Assembly (NCBI GenBank): GCA_005889025.1
Contig: VBCZ01000360.1
Span: 1-9,518, forward strand
Length of the DNA stretch: 9,518 nucleotides
Direction: 5' to 3'
DNA from: Betaproteobacteria bacterium
GTDB lineage: Bacteria > Pseudomonadota > Gammaproteobacteria > Burkholderiales > Casimicrobiaceae
The notes beneath the pieces were generated by a model, which was given only the letters and a program-made list of their open reading frames with translations, had not been told where the DNA came from and ran no database searches. How positions within the stretch are numbered: position 1 is the stretch's first letter; every line of letters starts with the position of its first letter. Made by a program: the position numbers and the translations under genes. Below are positions 1 through 6,104 of this stretch, one piece after another.

Positions 1-758
1 CAGGTCTGGTCCTGGCGGCCGTAGATCAGATCGATCTCGCCCGACGTGTAGGCGAGGTCGCGGGTTGCGTCCGAGGGGATGTAGCGATAGACGATGCGGT
101 CGATCTTCGGCGCGCCACGGAAATAACTCTTGTTGGCGACGAGGGTCACCGACTGGTTCGGCGTGTATTGCTCGATCGCGAACGGTCCGGTGCCGACGGC
201 TTGGGTGCGGAAGTCGTCACCAAGCTTCTCCACCGCTTTCCTGCAGACGATGTTGCCGCCCTGGTAGTTGGTGAGGATGCCCAGAACGCTGGGTGGTCGC
301 CGCTTGAACTTGATCTGGACCGTGGCGGCATCCGTCGCATCGATCGAAGCCACGTCGGCGTAGTCCGAGGAGAACGAAGAGATCTTGGGATCGCTCGCCC
401 GTTTCAGCGAGAAGACGACGTCATCGGAGGTCAGCTCGCCGTAGCCGTTGTTGCACTGGACGCCCTTGCGCAGGTGGAAAGTCCAGGTGAGCTGATCCTG
501 GGAAGTGTCCCAGCTCTGCGCCAGATCGGACTCGATCGTTTCCGGGTTCATCGTGCCCGGCTTGAAGCGGACCAGGCCGTTGAACATCCAGCCGATAATC
601 GCCTTGTCGGGCGTCGTCGCGGTGCGATGTGGATCAAGCGATCCCAGATCGGCGGCGGCCATGCCGACGTTGAGGACTTTCTGGGCACCGGCCGGAAAGG
701 TTCCCGCCAGCAACAGCGCGCCGACGAAGCCGGCGGCGATCGACGCAAAATTCCTCAT
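1..758 (-). CDS. ABC transporter substrate-binding protein, SBP_bac_5 (peptide/opine/nickel type), partial
   Basis: Periplasmic solute-binding protein that would deliver a peptide, opine or amino-acid-like ligand to an ABC importer. The 252 residues visible open with a Sec signal peptide (basic MRNF start, hydrophobic stretch about 5-20, likely cleavage after AGA at residue 25). Family-5 features follow: LDPHRTATT near 41-49, the W-F-LRKGV strand near 92-100, SDDVVFSLKR at 111-120, and GTGPF at 189-193. The start ATG (758-756) shares bases with the TGA of the upstream DAO gene (ATGA overlap), and GAAGGAG lies just before it, so translation is coupled to the redox genes. The C-terminal half is missing because the frame stays open to the window edge; permease and ATPase genes probably follow outside. 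Family assignment is firm; the ligand is not determined. Operon context suggests the substrate of the FAD dehydrogenase. Confidence 0.92.
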   Translation of the reverse strand, partial: MRNFASIAAGFVGALLLAGTFPAGAQKVLNVGMAAADLGSLDPHRTATTPDKAIIGWMFNGLVRFKPGTMNPETIESDLAQSWDTSQDQLTWTFHLRKGVQCNNGYGELTSDDVVFSLKRASDPKISSFSSDYADVASIDATDAATVQIKFKRRPPSVLGILTNYQGGNIVCRKAVEKLGDDFRTQAVGTGPFAIEQYTPNQSVTLVANKSYFRGAPKIDRIVYRYIPSDATRDLAYTSGEIDLIYGRQDQT

Positions 759-1942
759 CGCTTTGCTCCTTCTTGCTCGGGGTTCGCCGCCGAAACGTGT
801 CGCAGGTCGGCAGCACCGTGGAAACGACCGATGTCGAACGCGCCGAGCGGGCTCGTTGACGCTCCCGTTCCGACGAGCTCATCGATGATGATACCGATCA
901 CAGGGCCGAGTTGAAAGCCGTGTCCGGAGAACCCGAAGGCATGGATCAGGTTGGGCGTGGTGCTGCTGAAGCCGATCACTGGAATATCGTCCGGCATGCC
1001 GCCTTCGATACCGCTCCAGCTTCGGATCACCAATGCCGATTGGAGGGCCGGAACCAGGCCGAGCGCTCTTTCGATCGCGCGCGCCGACGTTTCGCTCGAC
1101 GGTCGCGAGCGTTCGAGGCTCGAGTCAGCCCAACCGTCGCCGCCCCCGAACACTACGTTGCCGCGCGCCACCTGCCGCAGGTACACGTCGCCGCCGCAAA
1201 CCCCAACCGCGCGGGTGATGAAAGAGGGCAGCGGCTCGGTGACCAGCATATTGGGCGCGATGGTCTCGATCGGAACCGGTTCGTCGAAAGCGGCCGCGAT
1301 CTCGCCTCCCCAGGCGCCGGCGGTGTTGACGAGGGAAGTCGCCGACACCTCGAGGCCGGTGGCGCAGCGAACGCGAAACCGCGCTCCGTCCCGTTCCGTC
1401 TCCACCACCGGCGTGAACTCCCGGAGGTCAGCGCCTACAGCGCGAGCGGCGCGCCCGAAGGCCGGCGTGAGCAGACGTGGATTGGCGTGGCCATCGTCGG
1501 CCGCCAGCGAACCGCCGATGACGTTCTCGCCGAGCCACCGGTGCTCGTCGTGTACGCGCTTGCGGCCCATCATCTCTAGCTCGAGGCCAAACTCCGCAGC
1601 GTCGGCGGCGTAGCGCTCCAGGGCCGCAAGATCTTCTTCGTTGCGCGCGAGCTTGAGGTGCCCCGACGGGACGAACTCGCAGTCGGTGCCGATGAGCTCG
1701 GGCAACCGACCCCAGACTTCTCGCGATCGGCGCGCCAGGGGCAACTCGGCGAAATGCCGTCCCTGTTGACGCACGCCACCGAAATTGACGCCGCTCGCCT
1801 GCGATCCCAGCGCACCTTTTTCCATGAGGCATACGCTTAAGCCCCGCCGGCGCAAATGGAGCGCCGCCGAGCAGCCGGCGATGCCGCCGCCGACGATCGC
1901 GACGTCGACGCGAAGGCGCTCGGTCACAGCGTGCCCGGTCAC
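755..1942 (-). CDS. FAD-dependent oxidoreductase, DAO family (HcnC/OoxB/hydroxyproline dehydrogenase beta-like)
   Basis: Flavoprotein of about 395 residues that oxidises a secondary or primary amine carbon, probably as the catalytic beta subunit of a membrane-associated dehydrogenase. The N-terminal Rossmann motif VAIVGGGIAG (14-23) binds FAD. GVNFGGVRQQGRH (51-63) corresponds to the region after the FAD-binding helix. LVNTAGAWGG (204-213) and the C-terminal GFSGHGFQLGPVIG (337-350) are typical DAO signatures. Length is normal. The open frame extends upstream to 2323, but that part is the antisense-like shadow of the preceding gene. Three in-frame GTG codons (1957, 1942, 1927), each 15 nt apart in a tandem repeat, are the possible starts. 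I chose 1942 because its GTGA overlaps the upstream stop; 1927 gives the most family-like N terminus (VTERLRVDV). No good Shine-Dalgarno precedes any of them, so reinitiation is likely. Substrate (opine, hydroxyproline, glycine or other) cannot be read from sequence. Confidence 0.9.
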   Translation of the reverse strand: MTGHAVTERLRVDVAIVGGGIAGCSAALHLRRRGLSVCLMEKGALGSQASGVNFGGVRQQGRHFAELPLARRSREVWGRLPELIGTDCEFVPSGHLKLARNEEDLAALERYAADAAEFGLELEMMGRKRVHDEHRWLGENVIGGSLAADDGHANPRLLTPAFGRAARAVGADLREFTPVVETERDGARFRVRCATGLEVSATSLVNTAGAWGGEIAAAFDEPVPIETIAPNMLVTEPLPSFITRAVGVCGGDVYLRQVARGNVVFGGGDGWADSSLERSRPSSETSARAIERALGLVPALQSALVIRSWSGIEGGMPDDIPVIGFSSTTPNLIHAFGFSGHGFQLGPVIGIIIDELVGTGASTSPLGAFDIGRFHGAADLRHVSAANPEQEGAKR

Positions 1943-1965
1943 GGCGTGCCCGGCCACGGCATCGG
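1920..1965. repeat. 15-bp tandem repeat at the junction of the two FAD oxidoreductase genes
   Basis: Unit CGGTCACGGCGTGCC (plus strand) occurs at 1921-1935 (one change) and 1936-1950, with a partial third copy at 1951-1965. In the DAO frame it encodes repeated AVxGH and supplies three GTG codons. In the upstream gene it encodes the tail MPWPGTP and its TGA. Because the unit is five codons long, copy number changes keep both frames. Confidence 0.8.
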
Positions 1966-3228
1966 CAGCGGTTTGATCGGCGGCTGGCCGCGCAGGCGCC
2001 CGACCGCGGCCAGATCCTGCCGAGTCTCGGCGGCCAGCAATTCCGCCGCGGCGTGGCCGCACATCCGCCCTTGACAGCGGCCCATGCCTACTCGGCTGAT
2101 CGCCTTCATTCGATTCATTTCGACCACGTCGAAGGCGCGAATCGCATCTTTCACCTGGCCGACGCGAATCGACTCGCAGCGGCAGAGGATCGTGTCGTCG
2201 GGAAGCGTCGAGCCCAGCAAGGGTAGCGGAAACGCCCGCTCCAGCCCGGCGCGAAAGCGCGCGAGCCGCGCGAGTCGCCGATCGATCTTGGCAATGCGGC
2301 TGGCGTCGTGCCGCCGTCCGCAACGCGCGGCGATGCTAAGTCCGACGCGCTCTCCCCAGAGCTCGGCCGCGTCGGCCCCGCCGATACCGGCGCCGTCGCC
2401 CGCGAGGTACACGCCGGAGACGGTGCTCTCGCCGTCCTGCGTCTCCGACTTGAGGCCGAAGCCCAAGCCGACGGCATCGCATCGAACGCTTTTGTCGACG
2501 CTTCCGCGGCGATAGTGGACATCACGAACCTCATCGGTCCCAGCGATGCCCATCGGTGTCACACCTTCTTCGACGGCGATGCCGTGTGTGCCGAGCGACG
2601 CGCGATAGTAGATGCCCTTGGCCAAGGTGCGTGGGCTTGAAGCGAGCGCGAAAAGAGCGCGGCGCTTGGCGTGCGCGGGGTTGACGTCGAGCACGGCTTC
2701 GATCTTCGCGCCGGCCTTCGCGTACTGATACGCGACGAGATAAAGCAACGGTCCAGTGCCGAGGAATACGGTGTTTTGTCCGATGGCGCAGCCCTGATAT
2801 TTGAGCGCGATCTGCGCGCCGCCCAGCGCATAGACCCCCGGCAGCGTCCACCCCGGCAGCGGCAGCATGCGATCCATCGCGCCGGTGGCGATGACCAGGA
2901 TATCGAACACGACCGACTCGCCGCGGCCCGCGCAGAGCGTATCGAGTCGTCCATTGCAAACGTTCCATGCGAGCGTCGACGGCCGATAGTCGATCGCAGT
3001 CGCCAGGCGCTTGATCGTCAGATGCAGTGCGCTCGCCTTGCGCGCTTCGAATCCATAGCGGCTGGAGGCCGGCCCCTGAAACGAGTCCGGCGGCTGCCGA
3101 TAGATTTGACCGCCCCCCTTCGGCGCTTCGTCGACAAGTATCGCCGACAAGCCGTGTCGCGACAGTGCCTCGGCAGCGCGGATGCCGGCGGGGCCCGCGC
3201 CGACGATTGCGATGGCTGGATCAGCCAA
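1939..3228 (-). CDS. FAD/NAD(P)-dependent oxidoreductase with C-terminal [2Fe-2S]-type cysteines (HcnB/OoxA-like alpha subunit)
   Basis: Large subunit (429 residues) of a heterotrimeric amine dehydrogenase, expected to pass electrons between the DAO flavoprotein and the [2Fe-2S] subunit. The FAD Rossmann motif IAIVGAGPAG lies at 6-15. ATGAMDRMLPLPGWTLPGV (114-131) is the hallmark of this family. A second nucleotide-binding strand, VFLGTGPLL, lies at 154-162. VYLAGDGAGIGGADAAE (273-289) closes the FAD site. The C-terminal cysteines C349, C351, C385 and C390 (CRC, then CQGRMC) form a BFD-like [2Fe-2S] motif. Start is TTG at 3228, overlapping the upstream stop by 8 nt; it is the only start codon seen that preserves the N-terminal strand. 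HcnB-type proteins are usually about 460 residues; this one lacks roughly 25-30 residues between SETQ (261-264) and DGEST. Subunit type is secure, exact substrate unknown. Confidence 0.9.
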   Translation of the reverse strand: MADPAIAIVGAGPAGIRAAEALSRHGLSAILVDEAPKGGGQIYRQPPDSFQGPASSRYGFEARKASALHLTIKRLATAIDYRPSTLAWNVCNGRLDTLCAGRGESVVFDILVIATGAMDRMLPLPGWTLPGVYALGGAQIALKYQGCAIGQNTVFLGTGPLLYLVAYQYAKAGAKIEAVLDVNPAHAKRRALFALASSPRTLAKGIYYRASLGTHGIAVEEGVTPMGIAGTDEVRDVHYRRGSVDKSVRCDAVGLGFGLKSETQDGESTVSGVYLAGDGAGIGGADAAELWGERVGLSIAARCGRRHDASRIAKIDRRLARLARFRAGLERAFPLPLLGSTLPDDTILCRCESIRVGQVKDAIRAFDVVEMNRMKAISRVGMGRCQGRMCGHAAAELLAAETRQDLAAVGRLRGQPPIKPLPMPWPGTP

Positions 3229-3556
3229 CTGTAAAGTGTCCGCCGGTCGCGACCGACATGCCGGCGGTCACCAAGGTGCTACAGGCGCGTGCCCGTGTGC
3301 CGTCGACCGCGACCCAACATTCCTGGCATGCACCCATCAGGCAGAAACCCGCGCGCGTGTCTTCGCCGCCCGCGGACTCCGCGAGATAACGACGTGCCGT
3401 CAGCACCGCGGTGAGGATCGTGTCGCCTTCCCGGGCCGTCGCGGGCGCGCCGTCGAGACTGAACGTCAGGCGTGCTCGTTCTGCCTCGATCAGACGCACC
3501 ATCCTCGGTTGGGCGGCTTCATCCGTCGAATGTTGCGCCAATGGGCTCGGCTTCAT
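3221..3556 (-). CDS. (2Fe-2S)-binding small subunit (HcnA-like ferredoxin fold)
   Basis: Small electron-transfer subunit of 111 residues (or 93 if translation starts at Met19). After a strand TFSLDGAPATAREGDTI (31-47), the cysteines C72, C77, C80 and C92 give the plant-ferredoxin-like spacing C-x4-C-x2-C-x11-C seen in HcnA, sarcosine-oxidase and hydroxyproline-dehydrogenase small subunits. It is the first gene of the minus-strand operon, and its TGA (3223-3221) lies inside the start of the next gene, so the two are translationally coupled. The upstream start (3556) has AGGGAG 11 nt before it, but that DNA belongs to a decayed dehydrogenase. Met19 (3502) gives a more family-like N terminus with only a CGAGG too close to it. 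The start is therefore uncertain; the function call is not. Confidence 0.9.
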   Translation of the reverse strand: MKPSPLAQHSTDEAAQPRMVRLIEAERARLTFSLDGAPATAREGDTILTAVLTARRYLAESAGGEDTRAGFCLMGACQECWVAVDGTRARACSTLVTAGMSVATGGHFTVG

Positions 3557-3735
3557 CGGATGCCACGCTCCCTACCCGGCCTTCGCACGGAATGGGGCAG
3601 CGCCACCAGCGCGAACTTGGTCATCGCATAGTCGTTGCCGAGATTATGTACGCGCTTACCCGAGAGCGATGGCATGTTGAGCCATTCGACCTGCGGAAAG
3701 AGACGAGCGTCTCTGTGCGCCGCATCCGCTTCGTC
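3553..3735 (-). pseudogene. Remnant of a short-chain dehydrogenase/reductase (SDR)
   Basis: A stop-bounded minus-strand reading of about 60 codons (TAG at 3738-3736, TGA at 3555-3553). It contains NMPSLSGKRV followed by NDYAMTKFALVALPHSVRR, which looks like the SDR active-site region: the Ser-containing strand, the YxxxK catalytic pair (Y-AMT-K) and the helix after it. The expected continuation (GVRxTALCPGxV) is absent, as are the N-terminal Rossmann half and any start codon with a ribosome site other than an internal ATG. The fragment ends exactly at the ATG of the [2Fe-2S] gene. Most likely it is a decayed former operon member; a chance resemblance cannot be excluded without a database search. 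Confidence 0.5.
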
Positions 3736-3903
3736 CTACAGTGAAATCAGAGCTCGGCTGATTGCCGGCACTATCGTTTTGAACGATTCTCGTTTTCCGA
3801 ATCACCATGAAAGTTTGACCAAAAAACCAACAGGGAAATAGCGCGTTATGGCAAAAGTCATATTACCAAAGATCGCCCCACGCGATGCAAATAGGAGTCA
3901 GCT
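3557..3903. promoter_or_regulatory. Divergent intergenic region with operator-like inverted repeats
   Basis: This 347-nt gap separates the minus-strand redox operon from the plus-strand gene pair and must contain both promoters. Its left half holds the SDR remnant. Two short symmetric sites stand out: AGAGACG-AG-CGTCTCT (3699-3714, perfect 7-bp arms) and ATCGTT-TTG-AACGAT (3773-3787, perfect 6-bp arms), placed as operators for a dimeric regulator could be. TTGACC (3815-3820) resembles a -35 box for the plus-strand genes, but no convincing -10 follows at 16-18 nt. The right half (about 3770-3900) is notably AT-richer than the surroundings. Promoter calls are weak; the inverted repeats are directly visible. 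Confidence 0.4.
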
Positions 3904-4497
3904 ATGAATTCGATAGACACGCTAACCTGGGTCATTCTCGCCGGCATTTTGGTCGTTGCAGTGATTGCACTTGCAGCGTGGCTTTATTACCAAAAAAAAC
4001 AATCTCGCAATCTTCAAAAACGCTTTGGCCCCGAATACAGCCGAACTGTGCATGAGCTCGGCAGCCGAACAAAAGCGGAGTCGGAGCTCAAGGCCCGCCA
4101 AAAACGGGTTGAACATCTCAATATCGTGCCTTTGCAGCCGGCTGAAGCTGCGAGGTTCAGTCAGGCGTGGAAAGTTTTGCAGCGTCGCTTCGTCGATAAC
4201 CCGAAGGGCGTCGTCGTCCAAGCTGACCGGTTAGTGCGGGAGTTGATGCTGAAGCGTGGCTATCCGATGGGCGATTTTGCGCACCGAGCGGCCGATATTT
4301 CGGTCGATCACCCTTCAGTCGTGGAGAATTACAGAGCGGCGCAGGCCATCGCACTGCGCGATGAGCGCGGCGAAGCCACCACCGAGGACCTGCGCAAAGC
4401 CGTGGTGCATTACCGGGCACTCTTCAACGAACTGCTCGAGGCAAGAGCAGGCAAGGAAGTGGTTACGGAGCGAAAACTTAAGGAGGTGCAATCATGA
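3904..4497 (+). CDS. Uncharacterised membrane-anchored protein with RFGPEY motif
   Basis: Protein of 197 residues, function unknown. One N-terminal transmembrane helix (about 8-28, ending WLYYQKK) anchors it with the rest probably cytoplasmic. A charged segment follows containing LQKRFGPEYSRTV (37-49) and ELKARQKRVEHLNI (61-74), probably helical or coiled coil. Next come RFVDNPKGVVVQADRLV (95-111), RGYPMGDFAHRAADISVDHPSVVENYR (118-144) and the C-terminal ATTEDLRKAVVHYRALFNELL (158-178). I recall proteins with these motifs as hypothetical or 'secreted' proteins in many soil Proteobacteria and Actinobacteria, without a known role. AGGAG at 3893-3897 supports the start. It overlaps the next gene by 4 nt (ATGA), and that gene encodes a partial homologue of its C-terminal half, so the two likely act together. 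Confidence 0.88.
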   Translation: MNSIDTLTWVILAGILVVAVIALAAWLYYQKKQSRNLQKRFGPEYSRTVHELGSRTKAESELKARQKRVEHLNIVPLQPAEAARFSQAWKVLQRRFVDNPKGVVVQADRLVRELMLKRGYPMGDFAHRAADISVDHPSVVENYRAAQAIALRDERGEATTEDLRKAVVHYRALFNELLEARAGKEVVTERKLKEVQS

Positions 4498-4904
4498 ACA
4501 CGGAGGTAAAGGAAAGAAGTCTCACCACGGCAGATTTGGCTGCGGCTTCGGAGAAACCGACCTCGCAACGGGAGGCCGGTCCAGATCCCAAAGGATCGGC
4601 GGTCGCCTCCGATGTAAAGGAGGAAGCCGAGCAACTTGCTCCGCTCTTCTCCCCAGATGCGGCCAAAGAGTTTCGCGCGCGCTGGGATGCTGTCCAGAGC
4701 AGCTTTGTCGACGACCCGAGACAAGCTGTTAGACAAGGCGACGAGCTCGTTGCCAGCGTCATGAAGAGCCTGGCGGAAACATTTTCCAGTGAGCGCGCAA
4801 AGCTCGAAAGCCAGGTGAGTAAAACAGATCAGCTGTCCACCGAGGATTTACGCATTGCGTTGCGTCGATATCGCTCGTTCTTTGAGCGCCTGCTGTCTCT
4901 GTAA
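4494..4904 (+). CDS. Uncharacterised soluble protein, partial paralogue of the preceding gene product
   Basis: Protein of 136 residues, function unknown. No signal peptide or membrane segment. The first 45 residues are polar and probably disordered. The rest aligns by eye with the upstream protein: FRARWDAVQSSFVDDPRQAV (60-79) matches its FSQAWKVLQRRFVDNP region, and LSTEDLRIALRRYRSFFERLL (114-134) matches its ATTEDLRKAVVHYRALFNELL. The upstream RGYP/SVDHP segment is replaced by a shorter Glu/Lys/Ser-rich stretch. A perfect AGGAGG at 4481-4486 sits 7 nt before the ATG, which overlaps the upstream stop (ATGA), so co-translation is expected. I recall similar paired small proteins in Actinobacteria and Proteobacteria but no assigned function. 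The gene call is strong. Confidence 0.88.
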   Translation: MNTEVKERSLTTADLAAASEKPTSQREAGPDPKGSAVASDVKEEAEQLAPLFSPDAAKEFRARWDAVQSSFVDDPRQAVRQGDELVASVMKSLAETFSSERAKLESQVSKTDQLSTEDLRIALRRYRSFFERLLSL

Positions 4905-5205
4905 GGTAAGGTTGCCGGTGACGCAGCAGTTCTTCGAGCAGACGCGGGAAATGCGTACAATGTCATTCTGAGGAGCGACGAAGAATCTGGTTTTGGTCAA
5001 CGCAGCTAGAGATTCTTCGCTGCGCTCAGAATGACAACCAAAACAGAGTGTGGCGATGAAGAATCTGCTTTTGGCAATACGTCGATTATTCGCAACAACA
5101 GACTCCTCCCTCGCTTGGCGCAGCGGTCGGAATAACCAGGGTTCGCGATAGCTCAGAACCTAACCCGACCCGGTTTCTCACCCCGCTTAAACCCGGCCCC
5201 ATTCC
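4905..5205. other. Convergent intergenic region without a gene
   Basis: About 300 nt between the plus-strand gene pair and the minus-strand zinc-ribbon gene. It contains the long inverted repeat at 4961-5036 and a partial direct copy at 5053-5081. The remaining part (about 5085-5205) shows no reading frame, RNA or simple repeat that I recognise. No classical hairpin plus T-run terminator is seen for either gene, so the inverted repeat may serve both transcripts. Confidence 0.6.
4961..5036. repeat. Long imperfect inverted repeat (GTCATTCTGAG...GAAGAATCT type)
   Basis: Left arm 4961-4988 (starting TGTCATTCTGAGG and ending GAAGAATCT) is almost the exact reverse complement of right arm 5010-5036 (AGATTCTTCG ... 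CAGAATGACA), with a few mismatches in the middle and a 21-nt loop. I recall this arm sequence as a dispersed intergenic element in many bacterial genomes. Its location between convergent genes is compatible with a two-way transcription stop, though there is no T-tract. A partial extra copy, GATGAAGAATCTGCTTTTGG, starts at 5055. Confidence 0.85.
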
Positions 5206-5577
5206 TCAGTGGCGCGTGCCGCCTTTCGCGGGGCTTTTGGACTTGGCCGACACGGCTTCGACCGACAGCGTGAAGATGCGCTGCTCGTTCGGGTTTATCG
5301 CACCCACGCCGATGAGCTTATGCGCGATTTCCTCGCCGCGATCGTTACGAATCGACACGACCACGGTGTATTCCCACGGTTCGCCGTCGGCGGGATGGCG
5401 GATGCTGCCTTCGATGCGCAGGGGCGTAAGCGCAGGTACCTGCGGCACCTCTGCGCCGGCATCGAAGCGCAGGTAATGCCGGCAGGCCGGACACACGGCC
5501 GCGCTTTCGAGAATGGTCTCCCGACAGTGCGGACATGCGCGGGTCGCCCCGGGACTGCCCGGGCGCACGCTGCTCAT
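5206..5577 (-). CDS. Zinc-ribbon protein with C-terminal beta-rich domain
   Basis: Protein of 123 residues. C15-x2-C18 (CPHC) and C29-x2-C32 (CPAC) form a zinc ribbon at 14-33. The remainder (about 50-110: LRIEGSIRHP, WEYTVVVSIRNDRGEEIAHKLIGVG, RIFTLSVEAV) alternates like a small beta-sandwich, ending in a basic SAKSKSPAKGGTRH tail. No signal peptide or membrane helix. It follows the bactofilin gene by 14 nt on the same strand, so it is probably co-transcribed and may act with the bactofilin scaffold; that link is inferred from position only. The start ATG at 5577 lacks an obvious Shine-Dalgarno, but no better start leaves the zinc ribbon intact. Exact function unknown. Confidence 0.85.
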   Translation of the reverse strand: MSSVRPGSPGATRACPHCRETILESAAVCPACRHYLRFDAGAEVPQVPALTPLRIEGSIRHPADGEPWEYTVVVSIRNDRGEEIAHKLIGVGAINPNEQRIFTLSVEAVSAKSKSPAKGGTRH

Positions 5578-5591
5578 GAACCGGCGCCGTT

Positions 5592-6104
5592 CTACGCGCC
5601 GTGGCCGAGCTTGCCGGCTTTCGAGCCCTCGTTGTCGTCCAAGCCGAACTCGGCCTTACCGCGCATGCGGGCGCCGGCCGCGACCGTCAGGGAACCGGCC
5701 TTGAGGTCGCCGATCACCGCGCCGCTTTGCAGCAAGTCGATGCGTGAGGCGTCCTCGACGTTTCCTTCCAGTTCGCCGGCGATCGTGACGTTGTCGGCGC
5801 GCACGCCGCCGGTCAGCTTTGCGCCCACCTCTATGGTGAGATCGCCCTGAACGTTGACGTCGCCCTTGAAATTGCCGGCGATGCGTACGCTGCCGCCGCC
5901 TTCGATCTTGCCCTCGATGGTGATGTCGGCAGCGATCAGCGATTCCTTGCGGGGCAGGCCGGTGTCGGGGCGTGCCAGCGGAGCGGCGGCGGGGCTGGGG
6001 GCGAGTCCGAGCTTCGACGGAGCGTCGAACCGGGCCGGTTCCGTGGCTTCGGTGGCAGGCGTGGGGGTCGGCCGGGGGGCCGTATTGTCTTTCCAGAGGG
6101 CCAT
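5592..6104 (-). CDS. Bactofilin (polymer-forming cytoskeletal protein)
   Basis: Bactofilins polymerise without nucleotides into filaments or patches that organise cell-envelope, stalk or chromosome-positioning machinery. This 170-residue protein has a Pro/Ala-rich disordered tail (about 8-50), then LIAADITIEGKIEGGGSVRIAG (56-77), the usual start of the bactofilin core. Regular G-D/E-V/L repeats follow to about 155 (GNFKGDVNVQGDLTIEVGAKLTGGV, ADNVTIAGELEGNVE, GAVIGDLKAGSLTVAAGARMRG), the right-handed beta-helix pattern of the family. A short polar C tail ends GKLGHGA. Length and layout are typical. AAGGA, 8 nt before ATG 6104, supports the start. It heads a two-gene minus-strand unit with the zinc-ribbon protein. 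No membrane-targeting motif is evident at the N terminus. Confidence 0.95.
   Translation of the reverse strand: MALWKDNTAPRPTPTPATEATEPARFDAPSKLGLAPSPAAAPLARPDTGLPRKESLIAADITIEGKIEGGGSVRIAGNFKGDVNVQGDLTIEVGAKLTGGVRADNVTIAGELEGNVEDASRIDLLQSGAVIGDLKAGSLTVAAGARMRGKAEFGLDDNEGSKAGKLGHGA

Noticed and set aside
168..914. Plus-strand open frame of 248 codons across the left-edge SBP
   Set aside because: The minus-strand reading gives a signal peptide and SBP motifs; the plus-strand peptide has none and crosses the SBP/DAO junction.
1943..2323. N-terminal extension of the DAO open frame to an upstream start at 2323
   Set aside because: The added 127 residues are Arg/Ala-rich, overlap the cysteine-cluster part of the upstream gene, and precede the family's normal N terminus.
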